From the NCBI GenBank assembly GCA_026874595.1, contig CM049317.1, positions 76,949,891-77,013,890 on the forward strand: 64,000 nt of DNA, read 5' to 3'. The notes under the pieces were generated by a model. That model saw nothing but the letters and a program-made list of their open reading frames with translations, had not been told where the DNA came from and did no database searches. The position numbers and the translations under genes were made by a program. Positions 37,947 through 51,128 of the stretch are shown piece after piece. Source of the stretch: Sipunculus nudus (lineage: Eukaryota > Annelida > Sipuncula > Golfingiida > Sipunculidae). Within the stretch, counting starts at the first letter, position 1; the number at the start of each line of letters is the position of its first letter.

Positions 37947-39598
37947 TACATTTCTCCACATTGGGCAGAATCGGACTCACAAGAGTACGACTCTGCTGGT
38001 TAGGTTTTGTGGGCGTCCAAATCTGCCACCCACAATGCAACGGGGCTTCTACATACATCAGCGGCGTAGGTATAACTGTAGCGGAGTGGGTAATAAATTC
38101 CGCTCAGATATGTTGGACAAGAACTGTTTCAAAGCAAATCACATAATTATGGTTGTTTTGTGGTAAGAACTGATAAGTAATATTTTGAAAGTATACTCAT
38201 GTAAAATGAAAACAAAGGTGTTTCCGTGAAATGTAACCAGTTTTGATTTCACATTCTGACAGCTGAGACAAATATTCCCGGGCATCCCACACTGCCTATA
38301 ACTAGAAAAGGTTAGTTTTGAGTAGAAATGACCTCAGGGGAAGGTAAATATTTCTCAGGGTTTATGAGAAAATATGAAAAATGCTCCCACCAAGGACACA
38401 CTTGACATCAATTTCAACAGTTCAACATAAAAAAACATACAAATCCAAGGCGTGGCCACAGAGGAATTCTATGACAAGGTCCAGTGGGACCATTGTTTTT
38501 ACTATGTGCACCTCAACCCTTCAATTTGTTGCTCTCTATAATTATATCGTCATCAAATGACCGTTATTTCGATTACTCGCATTTTGCATTAATATTAACG
38601 GGATGCTTCGGGATGCGTAAACTAAAAGCGTTGAGGGAAAACCCCTAATAATTTAAAGCTCTCTTTTATCTCTAATTTTTATCTCTAAAAGCATCTGACA
38701 TCTCCAGTGTTTGTGTCTTTCTTATGCAACGCAAAATGTAGAGTGCATTCTAAAAATGCATTTCTAAGCAACGTGAACGGGAATCCAGCACACAGCAAAT
38801 GGATTCAAAACGTTACCAATAAATCAAACGGTGCCTAAACGATTCGTGCGATCTAATACGTGCATTTAGAACTTGCCAGATCGTCAGTAACTGTCTGCCA
38901 CTACAATAAATGAAACCTTATTCCATGCTTCCATAGACGCATATAGTTCTATGTGCGGAAGTCCTGTGCTGACTCCGTCAGTAATTATACACACACACAT
39001 ATATATGTGTGTGTATGTGTATGTGTGTGTGTTTTCCATTACAATATGTAAAATTAAATGTTATTCTATGCCTCGATAGACGTAAAGGTCTGTGTGCTGA
39101 ATTTCTGTGCTGGCTTTTACACTGATACACGAGCCCTATATGAGTTTTATTATATAACCAGGGTTATATACAGTGCAGAATCTGAGAAAAAATATTTCAG
39201 GTGACTCAAAAGTCATCGCAAACAGTATAAGTCAAGTACGAGCAACATATCTAAATAAATCTGTACATGTATATCTATTTATCAAGTTTTAGGATCTCCT
39301 TTGTTTACATATTCCCGGGCAGGAGGTTGGACATCTTTTGAATTCAGCGCCGTATAGAACCGCCGCTTGAGAGTGAGATCACGTGACCAAGAATGACACC
39401 CAGTAGAGCGCGCACCTCCGCCAAGTCAAAACCATCCTGATGGATCTACCCCTTTCCCGGATCCGTAACAAAAGTAGGGTCTACCCTAACATACGTCCTG
39501 TATATATATACTCCTGCATGTACAAAGTTTACTTAACAAATATATATGATGTTATTTGGTACTTCTAGACTCAGATTTATTGGAGCATAATATATCCA

Positions 39599-39673
<75 letters not shown>

Positions 39674-40003
39674 TTGCCCGAGTTATAAGAAGAAAAGGAG
39701 CGAGTAAACAGTGGCTACTTAACAAAATGGGCCTCCTTCTTTTAACCCCAGGTAAGAGCCCGCCGGGTGAGATTGTTACATGGCGATTGTGAAGTGTTCC
39801 CGCCGGTTTAATGAAGCAGACGAACTCGCCCCAGCCGGTTCTACAAATATTGTCTTTTCCATCTGTCGGTGTGCTGACGGCGGTAAATGTTATGAAACTG
39901 ATGTCGTAAGTCATCAGGCCCGTGACTCAAACACTCCACGGGTCGCCATGATAAAATAACACGATTTAAAACTGAAGGTCGTGTGACTAACAAAGCTCCT
40001 GAA
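37947..40003. other. Intergenic DNA with microsatellites, no gene seen
   Basis: Unique AT-rich sequence. A string at 38078-38095 (TAGCGGAGTGGGTAA) resembles a tRNA A box and may be a SINE fragment; no full tRNA fold was found. A short CA/GT tract is at 38991-39032 and a long (TA)n at 39602-39671. Confidence 0.45.
39602..39671. repeat. (TA)n microsatellite
   Basis: 70 bp of uninterrupted alternating AT, the longest pure tract in the window. Confidence 0.97.
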
Positions 40004-40549
40004 CAGGGGCGGATCCAGACAAGGGGGGGGGGGTGACCAAGGGAAAGGGTCGGTGTCCAAAGTAAAACCTTACATGCATGCTGGTAAATTGTTGTGTATA
40101 TATATGTATATGACTTGTGTGTGTGTGTTTCCGCCCGTCTGTGGGTAATTGACCTATTGATCTTTCTAAATAAGACTTACACTCTATGTGAAACTTAAGA
40201 CCAGCGGTGCTGATCAATATTTAAAGTGTAATATAAATATAAATTGCCACAAAAATTATTTTTTTTACATGCTTAAATACATGTGTGGTAATCTACGTTC
40301 ACTATGCATGTTTATGTTCTCCATAAATTTAATAATTAGCTTAATTAAGTTAAGACTGCGTGATCTAGTTCGAAAGAGGCCAATCCCAATACAGAACCCT
40401 CACCCAACAGTTCCTTATATTTGTCCTGTGTGTCCAAGAAAAGACGCGCTCCACTATATTTAAAATGGAACTTAGGCCAAAACATCAACACAATCTTCGG
40501 GACCAGAATCTTACCCCCATCCCCCCCCCCCCTATTGATCCGCCCGCTG
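40004..40549. mobile_element. Short inverted-terminal element (MITE), hAT-like ends
   Basis: The left end CAGGGGCGGATC and the right end, read in reverse complement as CAGCGGGCGGATC, form terminal inverted repeats, and both are followed inward by G-rich (C-rich) runs. The 546-bp interior has a GTGT tract and no coding capacity. CAG-GGCG ends are typical of hAT-type nonautonomous elements. Target duplications are unclear (CTCCTG occurs on both sides but offset). Confidence 0.55.
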
Positions 40550-41022
40550 ACTGCCTCCTGTTCTCCACGTCTCCGTCTACTTATCATCTGGCTGCTTTCC
40601 CAGAAACTCAGACAAAAAAGTTGCGGCACTGAAGGTTTTGGCCGGCTGTGTTTGCCCGCTTCACCTGCTGTAGTTGTTATTATAAAGCTCTCTCCGGCTA
40701 CAGTGGATTGCTGTTACAGCACTGCCGCCGTTTGTTTCTTATCTCAAGTAGTCGGAACAAACACAGACAGGTTTTTTTACCTGTAAGGTCTATTTATATT
40801 GTGACACGGACTAACCTCGAGGCCACCAAGCGCCCACGGCTACATTAACCACACCCGACACAACTCACCTCGTCATCGATAGCTTAGTTAAGGCTAATAA
40901 AAGGTTTTGATCTCTCAAAAAGCTATGAAAGGTTAATAATGACATATATACAGTCAATATGCACACATGTAGAAAAGAATTCAAATCAGCATGAGAGGGC
41001 GTGCTATGACAAGAGATTTTTA

Positions 41023-41060
<38 letters not shown>
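41023..41060. repeat. (AAT)n microsatellite
   Basis: About 13 AAT units. Confidence 0.95.
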
Positions 41061-41061
<1 letters not shown>

Positions 41062-41199
41062 CCTGATGATGATGAGGATAATAATAACTTGAATGGCTTT
41101 GTTTTTGCAGCCAAAAAAACAGATATATGTCTCCCCCCTCCCTATATCGACCGTCCGAAAAAATTACAGGTAAAATATGCACTATCTTAAAACAATGAT

Positions 41200-41945
41200 T
41201 CTAGATTTTAGCAGAATTGACCTTGATGGTCAAAGTCAGGTCACCGCTTTTTAAAATCCGATGAGATTTTGGCAGAAAGAACTGGTGTGTCAATTTTTAG
41301 GAAAAAATGTGAAATACTTCAAAAGAAATGGGGTTCACAAAAATTTACATTTCGGCAGATTTTACCTTGAAGATTAAGGTCAAGGTCACCGGCTAACGAA
41401 CAGTGTAGGAAGAGGTAGGGTCAATTGGTGTACCAAATTTGAGGACAAAATGTTAATACATCAAAAGCTATGAGGTTCCCAAAAATTTCACTTTTCGGCA
41501 GATTTGACCTTTAAGATGAAGGTCAAGGTCACCGGGTTTTGAACTCATCCGAAATTTTTGGATGAACAATGAGTGTTTAAATTTTGGAGAAAAACATGCA
41601 GCCATTTTAAAAGTGATCCACTTCACAAGACAAGGTCAAGGTCACCGGGTTTTGGACTCCTCTGAGAACTTGGTAGGACAATAGGTGTACCACATTTGAG
41701 GACAAAATGTGAAAAACTTCAAATGTCATGAGGTTCACAAAAAAATTACATTTCGGCAGATTTGCCCTTGAAGATTAAGTTCAAGGCCACCGGGTTTCGA
41801 AGATTTTGGTAGGAACAATTAGTGTTTAAAATGTTGGGGGGAAAAATGCAGCCATTCAAAAGTTATCGCGTTCACAGATATCGTACAGACGACGACAGAC
41901 AATGGCACTGAAAACAACATGTCTCCCCTGGATGGGGGGGGGGGG
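41200..41945 (+). repeat. Degenerate tandem repeat, period about 115-160 bp
   Basis: Five diverged units, each with an AAGGTCAAGGTCACCGG-type box (near 41228, 41388, 41520, 41633, 41787) followed by CAAATTTGAGGACAAAATG and TTTCGGCAGATTT blocks. It ends in ATCGTACAGACGACGACAG, ATGTCTCCCC and a G-run. Its layout resembles the element copies at 47731 and 53713 but the sequences differ enough to be a separate family. Confidence 0.75.
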
Positions 41946-44900
41946 ACAAAATAATTATGAGAATGATAATAATAATAATAATGGTGATGACGATGACGAT
42001 ACTCATACCATTAATAATAATAATTGATCGAGTTAATTTCTATGCAGATGATTGTTATATCACATAAACATAACATATTTTAGTGTTTATAAGAAATACA
42101 AAATAAAGATAAACTAATTATTGTTTCCTTCGCATGTTAAGGCAGTTTGTAGAGTGTATCTATTTTAAATAAACCACTATCAAAGTGAATCGATATATCT
42201 GTATCTCGCACTGGCCATTTAAGCCTAGAATGAACCCATGGACTCTTTCACATTACTCGAACGTAAGGAATATTTATGAATATCTATTAATCAAGACATG
42301 GAAAATGTTTTCAAACGGATGCTCATGATATGCTTATCGGTAACAAAGGGGCATAGAGCACAAACTTTGAAAACCCTAGCCAAAAACATGAATGTAGCAG
42401 AGCGCCCTCTGGTGGAGATCTTCCACGGTACAGGAGGCATTGATCTGTCGGTCAGTGTGCATGTGTCCATAAATAAATAAACCGTAACTACCTGACTGAT
42501 TTTAGAAACGCTGTCACCTGACTCAAAATGTCAACCCGGACTGACTTCATAGAACGCTAGCTTTTACCATTCTTTAGGGGTACATCTTTCTACACTGAAA
42601 AGTCAACCAGAAAGGCTGATAAGAGTTACTGGTAATCATTTTTTTACACTCCGTGATCCATAAAAAACCTTCAAGCCTTATATTAAACCATATAATTATC
42701 AAACTTTATACCTGCAAACTATAAACATATAAAATATATGCATATTAAACTATTTAGAATATAACTATACACATATATAAAACTTAAATATTGTATATAT
42801 TAATATTTATTAATATTAATCAGAAATTGCTGTTGAAAACTTTTGACCATTGTGTACCATTGTATGTGATGAATTCTTGAATAGGGAGAACCAACTGATA
42901 AATATCTGCTGTCACAATATAGATATGACATTTTTACTAAGTTTGATGGTAAATTGTACTATTAATTTTCTAAATGACCTCCGATTTCCATAGGAGATAA
43001 TTACATACAAATAATATAAGGGTTAAATATCCAGACATGATATATTGTTATCCACTGTATATGTGGCATAATGTAGGTAAATTAAGGGTAATGTAGGTAT
43101 ATTATTTATTTCAACACACGTATAGACAGTATTAATAATGTAAAAACGAACATCATTCGCATTTTAAGAACTGATATGTTATCGCAGAATATACCTTAAA
43201 TGACACAAATGGTACAGCGGTTGCTTCATTTGAATAAAAAAATAAACTTAAAGACATGCACTTACTATCTGTATATTAAATTATCAAACTGTAAAGGAAA
43301 GGCCTGTATATTATCTGATATCACTGATGGAAGTGGGTTGTAGGTAGGTCCATATCTATATTTGCATATGTACTCAACGACTCTTCTGTTCACATATTTC
43401 TACAACCCAAGAGGGTGACTCTAAAACTAAGCTCTGCAAATGTCATCATTTAGCGCAAAATTTATGGTAACGGATATAGTAATACACGACACTGGGTGTA
43501 GACGCGGCAGCCTCCACAATCTATGATAGTGTTCTGTGTTTTACCCCACCCCGGTACATACGATACGGGGTTAGACAAAGGATATGTCTGTACGCGGCAG
43601 ATGGGTCGTCGTGTGGCTCGCTCATGTGTGTCAGGTTACAGCAGAACAGGCTGTCAGCCCCGCAAGCCCTGCTGCAGCAACACATCCTACTGGTTTGTGG
43701 CTGAGAGATAAACACACCGGCCTCCCCGTGTAGCCCTGCTCAAGTCTTGACGAGCTGACCTTCAGTTGGTGAATTGAAGTTGAGACGGTGGCCATACCGT
43801 GGAGTATCTCCCTCCCACCCACCTTACCCGCTACAATGTGAACAGTACTGTAACAGCGGCTGGCAGACCTGAAGCCCAGATAAAGGTGAGTACAGGTATC
43901 AGTACAGAACAGAAAACTGAACAAATCAGAGACAAGCTACAGCAGCATCAGCTTGCCATATGTGATGCTCAACTTCATCCCTACTTACATAAACAGAAAC
44001 CGCCCAGTACAAGGACCGAAACGGCCTTCACACGGGATAGTGGCTCTATCAAAATTTGTTGGATTCAAATTTCTGGGAGTTTGTTTAAACCTTGAAGTGA
44101 TCTTGTAGTGTTCTAGTTAACCGGTGGTTAAAGATGAAAAATGGCTGAGGGTGACCTGTGTATTTTAAAAAACTTTTTTGTATCGTCCCGGTAGCAGTCA
44201 TGTCACTTATGAAGTTTGGATTTTATCAACAACAGTATTTAAGTCATAAAGGGATAGACATACTTATACAAAATAAAAAAAACAAATTAAAATAACTGAC
44301 TTCATAACCAACTATACACATATATTTATATATTATGTAGGTGGTATAGCTGTGTTAGTGTCTTCCCAACCTGTGTAGACAGATTAGGAATGGAAATCCT
44401 TTGAAGTAGACTATTTTCACCGAATTAATTAAACCTTTGTCAAGAATGAAAGTGGAACACTCAAAATGAGTTTTTGTACTTTCTACTTTCATGCAGACCC
44501 CCTGAGTTTGCTTTGTTTCTGCGCCTCCGGCAGACTCCTCGGTCTGGTGACATAAACAGAGATAACACAGGCTGGATGAGCCTCTGTTACCCTCATTAAC
44601 AGTCTCACCCATCAACACGACATCACGGATAATGACCCGGGCGGCTGGCGGTAATTCCGTTATGACAGAGACCTGACAAGGTTAAACGGGTCTCCAGCCC
44701 TACACCCGTGTCCCCGAGAGACCGTACAGTACCTCCCCAACATCACCCGGGTCACGGCTGTCAGTCAAAATAAAGTGATACGTCAGAGTTACGTCATTGT
44801 TGTGCTCGGCAGTGTTGTGTTTCAATCACAATTAAATACCAAAGAAGCTGGTTTATTGTTGTTGCTTTTGGTCGTTTACGAAGTGGTCAGGTGACGTGAT

Positions 44901-47730
44901 CAGGTAGTTTTATATTACTTCTTTGAGACGTTTATTAATTAATTGACGCCCAAAATAAAATATCAATTTGAGCTAGTGCTCTGTAACCGGCCAACGCTTG
45001 GGAGTAACTGGGACATATACATCATGCAATTGTATACACATGTCAGGGAATTTTGTTTTCATATAACGAAATTCGTGAAAGGCATTAATCAAAATGAAAT
45101 AAAAGGAGCTTCATGCTGCCGCCACTGATATGCCAACATTCCCTGCAGGGACTCGCATCTGAACGCAACTGGTGTCTGACCAGAAATAACCACGTTCCAC
45201 CATGGTTGATCCCCCCCCCCCCCCCCCCGGTGAAGAAAAAGGCCGGGGAGAGGGAGGAGAGGTAGGGCAATATTTTCCCCAGATATTCGAAAACGCTCAT
45301 GTTTTTGTTATCTCCGTGGCCCGCCTTCTCCTACTGGCAACCACATACATCTGAATTTTCTCATGGCTCTAGATCGTAACTTCCTAGTCAGGATATAGGA
45401 AGGAGCTGCAAGCCAGGTTCATGGGTCTATTTTTTAGAGTAGACGTACATTTTTATAATAATACGTGGCAATCTATAATATACAGTGAAGCTGTTTTATT
45501 TACGGTTGTTTATAAGGCAATAAATGATGTCAAGAAATATCCGAGGATCGGAGGATAAATTCTTTCTCTTTTTCCTCAAGCTCTCGCTGTCCCAGGTCTC
45601 CCTGCGCTCCGGGTCATCGGGTGCTATCTCCCTACCCTAAATATTTAAGTGAAGGACTGCGCAGCGTCTTGTCTTACAGATACACTGGTTATTAACAAAG
45701 CTGGCCCCGAGTGCCAAGCCAGTGAGTCAGTCACACAGTCGTATAGTCTTAATGATACATCCCTGCATGGGGTAGGGTGGGGGTATTTTGCCGTGCTTTA
45801 TGATCCTTCCAGATGTTATATTTTTTTCCGGGAGGTAGGTATCTTGAGATCACTAATCATAAGTCTTTATATACACCTCTTCCTGCCGAGATACTCTATG
45901 CTACTTGTAGGGTCCATTAAAATATGGCAGCTAGACTTAATTTTGAGGCCTAATACGAGGAATATAAAATCTACAGTTTTTGAATATTTATAATATACAA
46001 CCTTCCGGCGGCATGACGTCTATCATGGTTTGCCGGTCCCGCTTTGAAAGTTACTTTTTATAGAACATTTTGACCCCAAACAGCCAATCAACAAATTTTA
46101 ACTGGGTTATTTGAACATGTAATCAGCAACCTTGGCCTTCTTCAAAAGGGTTGAAAAATATACTGTTTTTTTTTTCAGGGATTGATTTTTTTTGCATTAC
46201 TAAAATATTTTGCCAGCTATATGTTTTGTTTTCATTCCAGTTGATGCAGTTTTGTAACTGATCTGACAATTTAAGAAAATATCACAAAATTTCAATATGC
46301 ACCCCATTCTCGAACAGATAATACGTAGTCCGTATATACCGAGCTCGCTAGTCTAAAAAGCGAAACAAAATTAGAGCTTATTATGGTGTGCGTCTTAGCG
46401 GCCATGATCACTGCTGATGCAGTTATATTTTGCCAACCTGAAGACATACATATTACTTACAATCTGAGCTGTATGAAATTATCTGCTCATGATTATCCTT
46501 TACCTTACGTAGATACACCTCAGTCCAGAAAATGGCAGATCATAAGTCTATAGGAGAGTGATAGTGCAGATATAAATATTTAGCTTCCGGTACTTGACGA
46601 GCCCTAACATGATATTGTAATACATAAATAAAAATGTTAATAAAAAAATGCATGGTCGGACTTCCGCAGGTCAAAGGTCAGAGGTTCATTTCCCTCGTCT
46701 GTGGTGCATGGTAAACGAGATTAATTATAGCTGTTCCATCTTTTCTATTGGTCTCTAAGCCAGAAGTCATGTCATTATAAAGATTAATAATGCAGGAAGG
46801 AATGTCACCTCGGTTTGCATCTTCATAATGAATTGAAACCAATATTTAATGTTTACCCATTACCAGTTGATACAGAGTTTGTGACGTCATTATTGAATAT
46901 AAATTAAACCAGATGTCAAGAACTTGAGAGTGACATGGATGATCAGTCTATGACAAGCACAAAACTTTATAACTGTACATTTTACATTTTGAACTACACA
47001 AACAGCTGGGGGTTTAGTATATACCCTTCCTGTCGATATGTTTGGTTGGGCGCAGTGGGACATTAAAAGCGTAGGTTAGCAGTCAACGCTGATAAGATAC
47101 CAGAGCAGTTGGTTCCTGTAATCTGAGCCGGCTTCCGTCTGATGATAAAATAACAACGTTACCTGTGGGTGGCAGTCACAAGAATAACACAGTCCCCGTA
47201 TCACAAGCCTCAGCTCACCCGCTCTCAATTCCGCCTCTTAGTTGTATGAACATCATCGTGCGGGCGTGAAAATCGCTCAGATGATTTCGTAACTTTTTTT
47301 AAACCCATGTATCCGTAGGATAAAAGCACATTTGTTATATTTATGACACGCTGGGGGAATTTCAAGCAGAGAGAATGAGTGTGAGCTGAAGTATACCCGG
47401 TTAAATGACGTCAATCCAGCACCATTTGCGTCACATGGGGGATAGGGATGTCAGTAGATCTACATGCTTGTTGTAATACATGAAACTGCCAATCCACAAA
47501 TATACATATAATATCATATACACATTTGGAAGTTTAATAGTTCCAAAATCCAGTCAACCTCCGTCAAAAGTGATCAATTAATAAATGGATTATTTACTCA
47601 GATTTCAGGTATATGGTGTTTAATTCCTCCTTATAACTGCTAGAGTGCTGGATACCAGGACAATGTTTCAATATAAACTACCTTTTACCCGCTGAGGAAG
47701 GGTAAGGGTTGTAAGTAGATGTTTATAAGG
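41946..47730. other. Intergenic DNA, no supported gene
   Basis: 5.8 kb with short ATA/AAT runs at 41960-42025, a C18 run at 45211-45228, and CpG-richer patches near 43500-43900 and 44630-44770. Short open frames here lack splice support or domains. A 62-codon Cys-containing frame at 43523-43711 was judged too weak to call. Confidence 0.5.
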
Positions 47731-49286
47731 TTTTTAGCTCAGCTGACTGTAAGTCAACTGAGGTATAGGTATGGCGGTTTGTCCGTCGTCCGTCTGGCCG
47801 TCCGGCCGTCCGTTAGCAGGGCACAAATCGTAACCAAGGAGCCTAGAAATATGTTATTAAAAATCCAGGGAGGTTCATAAAAAAATCTCCTTGGAAACCT
47901 GAAATTAGGTCACTGCGACCTATATCCTCCGAGCTATGGGGCTTGTAAGTATGCCCCCAAGAAAAATAAAAAAATTGATACAAAACCTCCAATTTCTTTA
48001 CAAAACCTCCAATAATTAATGCATGGCTTGTCATGAATCTTGCCTTGAATATTGAACATGACTAGTTTTGTCAGTTCCCAAAAAGTGGTGGCGCCACCTG
48101 TATTTTTTCTTATTTTAATGAATGTTTTTCTTCTTTTTTTTTTTCTATAAAATGACAATAATCATGTCAGATTCTCAGCTGCGAATACATCTAGTGTCCC
48201 AAAACGTGGTGTGTTTATTGAACACAAGTGGATGTCCTATAGTAATCACCCTGTCTGTCTTCAGTCCGTCCATCTGTCCATCCAAACAAATTTGTTTCCA
48301 GATGATAACTCCAGGTTGGATTGACATATGGATCTCAAACATGACTTGCACATGGCCCAACACTAAAGAAAGAACCTGTATATTTTTTGGGTCATGAGTT
48401 CAATGGTCAAGGTCACAAGACTCTCTTATTTAAAAAGATTATGGCTGCAGTTTAAGCCAAGCTTTCCATCCAAAACATTCCATCTTGCACATTTAGCTGA
48501 CTTGCCAGTATGGGGAGAGCATAAATTAATTTGGCACCACCAGGTCAAAGGTCAAGATCACAAGGGCAATCTGTTCACAAATTAGTTTCCATAAGATAAT
48601 TCCAGTTTAGTTTGACATATTGGTTTCAAACTTAACTTATATATGGCTCACTACTAAAGTAAGAAACCTGTCGATATTGGAGTCTAAAGGTCAAACGTCA
48701 AGGTCACAGGGCCCATTTCTATAAAAGGAATGTGTATGCATTTCAAGCCAAACTTTTCATCACAAACCTTCAATCTTCAAGATATTACTCACATGCCAAT
48801 AGGGGAAGATTCTTTTTTATTTGGGGTCGTGAGTCAAAGGTCAAGGTTACAGGGCCCATCCATTCACAAATTAGTTTATGGATGATAATTCTGCTTTGGC
48901 TGGACGGATTGGCGTCAATCTTGATTTATTAATGACCCACCACTTAAGTAAGAAACATTTTCAGGGTCCAGAGGTCAAAGGTGAAGGGCACAGGAGCCAC
49001 ATCTTTAAAATGATTGTGGATGCACTGTAAATCAAACTTTTCATCCCAAACCTTCCATCTTTGGAAAGAAATCTGTAGATTTTGAGGTCAGTGGTCAAGG
49101 TTACTGGACTCACTTTTTTAAAAGATTGTTACAATAATTTAAAAGCTGCAAGTTCAAGGATAATAAGTTCTCCGATTTTTTGGTTACAAGGTCATTGGTT
49201 AAGGTAACCGGACCGTCATTCTGAAAAATTTCTTTAAAAAGTGCTTTTACACAAATTCAGCTGAGCGTTGAGACCCTTGGGTCCCT
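47731..49286 (+). mobile_element. Repeat element copy A (internally tandem, about 140-bp units)
   Basis: Begins TTTTTAGCTCAGCTGACTG and runs through a GGCGGTTTGTCCGTCGTCCG block, then at least seven degenerate units each with a GGTCAAAGGTCAAGGTCAC-type box (near 48400, 48543, 48690, 48833, 48970, 49088 and 49196), and ends in CAAATTCAGCTGAGCGTTGA and GACCCTTGGGTCCC. The GCTCAGCTGA string occurs near both ends in inverted orientation. A second copy in the opposite orientation is at 53713-54953. No protein is encoded. Confidence 0.8.
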
Positions 49287-49652
49287 AGCAGGCAGTCAGT
49301 GCTGAACTAAATTTCCCTATTTTGATGACCCGTTAAGATGAGTTCTATGCGATTATTGGACATGCCAAAATGTACAGGAATATAAAGCACGCAGCTTTAA
49401 ATAGCAAGCCTGATTGACAGGTGGCGGCATCTGGCGGACTGCTTGAAGCTGTCATCAGCTGTAGTAAGATTTCTGCTGCACCTGTGCTCCAAATCTTGAT
49501 AAAACGATCTGAAAGGGACTCCCTACAGTGAGCGTCACGAAAAAAAAAACGACTGTCACACACCAAGCCCTGCTCGCTCCCAGGAGAGCTTCATAGATAC
49601 AACAAGCCCGGAGTCATGGTAACTGTTTCAGAGCAGGCGAACAAATAGGGAA

Positions 49653-49847
49653 CAGTGGCGTCAACTTTTCTTCCGGGGTGGGGCGGGGGGGGGGGGGGGG
49701 TGACTCGCCGACACACCAGTATATATATATACCTTTTGGCGCCTGTATGACACATTTCAAATATATATATACTTATTCATATTTCCATTAAATTTCAATA
49801 TAATATTACACAGTAAACTCATAAGTGGAGCCTGTCTATATTCTATT

Positions 49848-49893
<46 letters not shown>

Positions 49894-49937
49894 TAATTAC
49901 ACCCCACCCCACCCCACCCCCCATATTGACGCCCCTG
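49653..49937. mobile_element. MITE with hAT-like CAG-GGCGTCAA ends
   Basis: 285 bp. The left end CAGTGGCGTCAA and the right end, in reverse complement CAGGGGCGTCAA, match at 11 of 12 bases and are followed inward by GGGGTGGGG-type runs on both sides. The flanking octamers ATAGGGAA and AAGAGGAA agree at 5 of 8, an eroded target duplication at best. The interior holds a (TA)n tract at 49851-49888. Confidence 0.7.
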
Positions 49938-50020
49938 AAGAGGAAAAACAGCTCCCGGTCCCATACGCTTTTTTTATCAGTTTGACTGATTTTGTTTGTT
50001 TTCTTCTTGCACATGGAATG

Positions 50021-50669
50021 CCTTCATGGAAGCATGTATTTACTCGGTATATCCCCTTCATGGAAGCATGTATTTACTCGGTATATCCCCTTCATGGAAG
50101 CATGTATTTACTCGGTATATCCCCTTCATGGGAGCATGTATTTACTCGGTATATCCCCTTCATGGGAGCATGTATTTACTCGGTATATCCCCTTCATGGG
50201 AGCATGTATTTACTCGGTATATCCCCTTCATGGGAGCATGTATTTACTCGGTATATCCCCTTCATTGAAGCATGTATTTACTCGGTATATCCCCTTCATG
50301 GAAGCATGTATTTACTCGGTATATCCCCTTCATGGAAGCATGTATTTACTCGGTATATCCCTTCATGGGAGCATGTATTTACTCGGTATATCCCCTTCAT
50401 GGGAGCATGTATTTACTCGGTATATCCCCTGCATGGGAGCATGTATTTACTCGGTATATCCCCTGCATGGGAGCATGTATTTACTCGGTATATCCCCTCC
50501 ATGGGAGCATGTATTTACTCGGTATATCCCATTCATGGGAGCATGTATTTACTCGGTATATCCCCTTCATGGGAGCATGTATTTACTCGGTATATCCCCT
50601 TCATGGGAGCATGTATTTACTCGGTATATCCCCTTCATGGGAGCATTTATTTACTCGGTATATCCCTTA
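50021..50669. repeat. 34-bp minisatellite, about 19 copies
   Basis: Nearly identical units with core GCATGTATTTACTCGGTATA; one unit is a base short (near 50358). Since 34 is not a multiple of three and the unit has no stop in the plus-strand frames, all three plus frames stay open across the array. The overlapping frames of up to 257 codons here are therefore artefacts. Confidence 0.97.
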
Positions 50670-50849
50670 TGCTTGAGGTATTTGCTCTAGGATTTCTTTT
50701 CACAAGCCCTCAACGTTTTCCCTGGTTAGGCCTATGTCTACAGTTGACTGTTTGATTAATATGGTTAGGCAACAACAATAATAATAATAATAATGATGAT
50801 GATGATATTTATAATAATAATAAAAATAATAAAAATGACAATAATAATA

Positions 50850-51126
50850 CAACGAAACCTCGAAATTACGACCTATAATGGAACCTCGATAAAGTGGTAG
50901 GATTTCGAGGTGGTCGGATTTCGAGGTGGTCGGATTTCAAGGTGGTCGGATTTCGAGGTGGTAGGATTTCGAGGTGGTCGGATTTCGAGGTGGTCGGATT
51001 TCGAGTTGGTCGTCTAAGCGAAATCTGATATAATGAGCAAATAAGACCTGGGACCGTGAAAAGTGGTCGTTACTTTAAGGTGAGCGCTAAACTGACGTGG
51101 TCGTTACGCGACGCGAGGTTTTACTG
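50850..51126. mobile_element. pogo-like MITE with internal 16-bp repeat
   Basis: 277 bp flanked by TA on both sides (50848-50849 and 51127-51128). The left end CAACGAAACCTCG and the right end in reverse complement CAGTAAAACCTCG are terminal inverted repeats, with TACGACC or TAACGACC following. CAGTAAAACCTCG and TA target sites are characteristic of pogo-group Tc1/mariner elements. About seven 16-bp units GGATTTCGAGGTGGTC fill 50894-51012; the unit contains CGAGGT, a fragment of the inverted terminal sequence. Confidence 0.75.
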
Positions 51127-51128
51127 TA

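Noticed and set aside
38078-38135. tRNA A-box-like TAGCGGAGTGGGTAA with a GTTTCAAAGC string downstream
   Set aside because: B-box match is poor and the flanks do not form a tRNA acceptor stem.
43523-43711. 62-codon frame with several cysteines (GCQPRKPCC)
   Set aside because: No signal peptide or splice sites convincingly frame it, and the cysteine pattern matches no family I can name.
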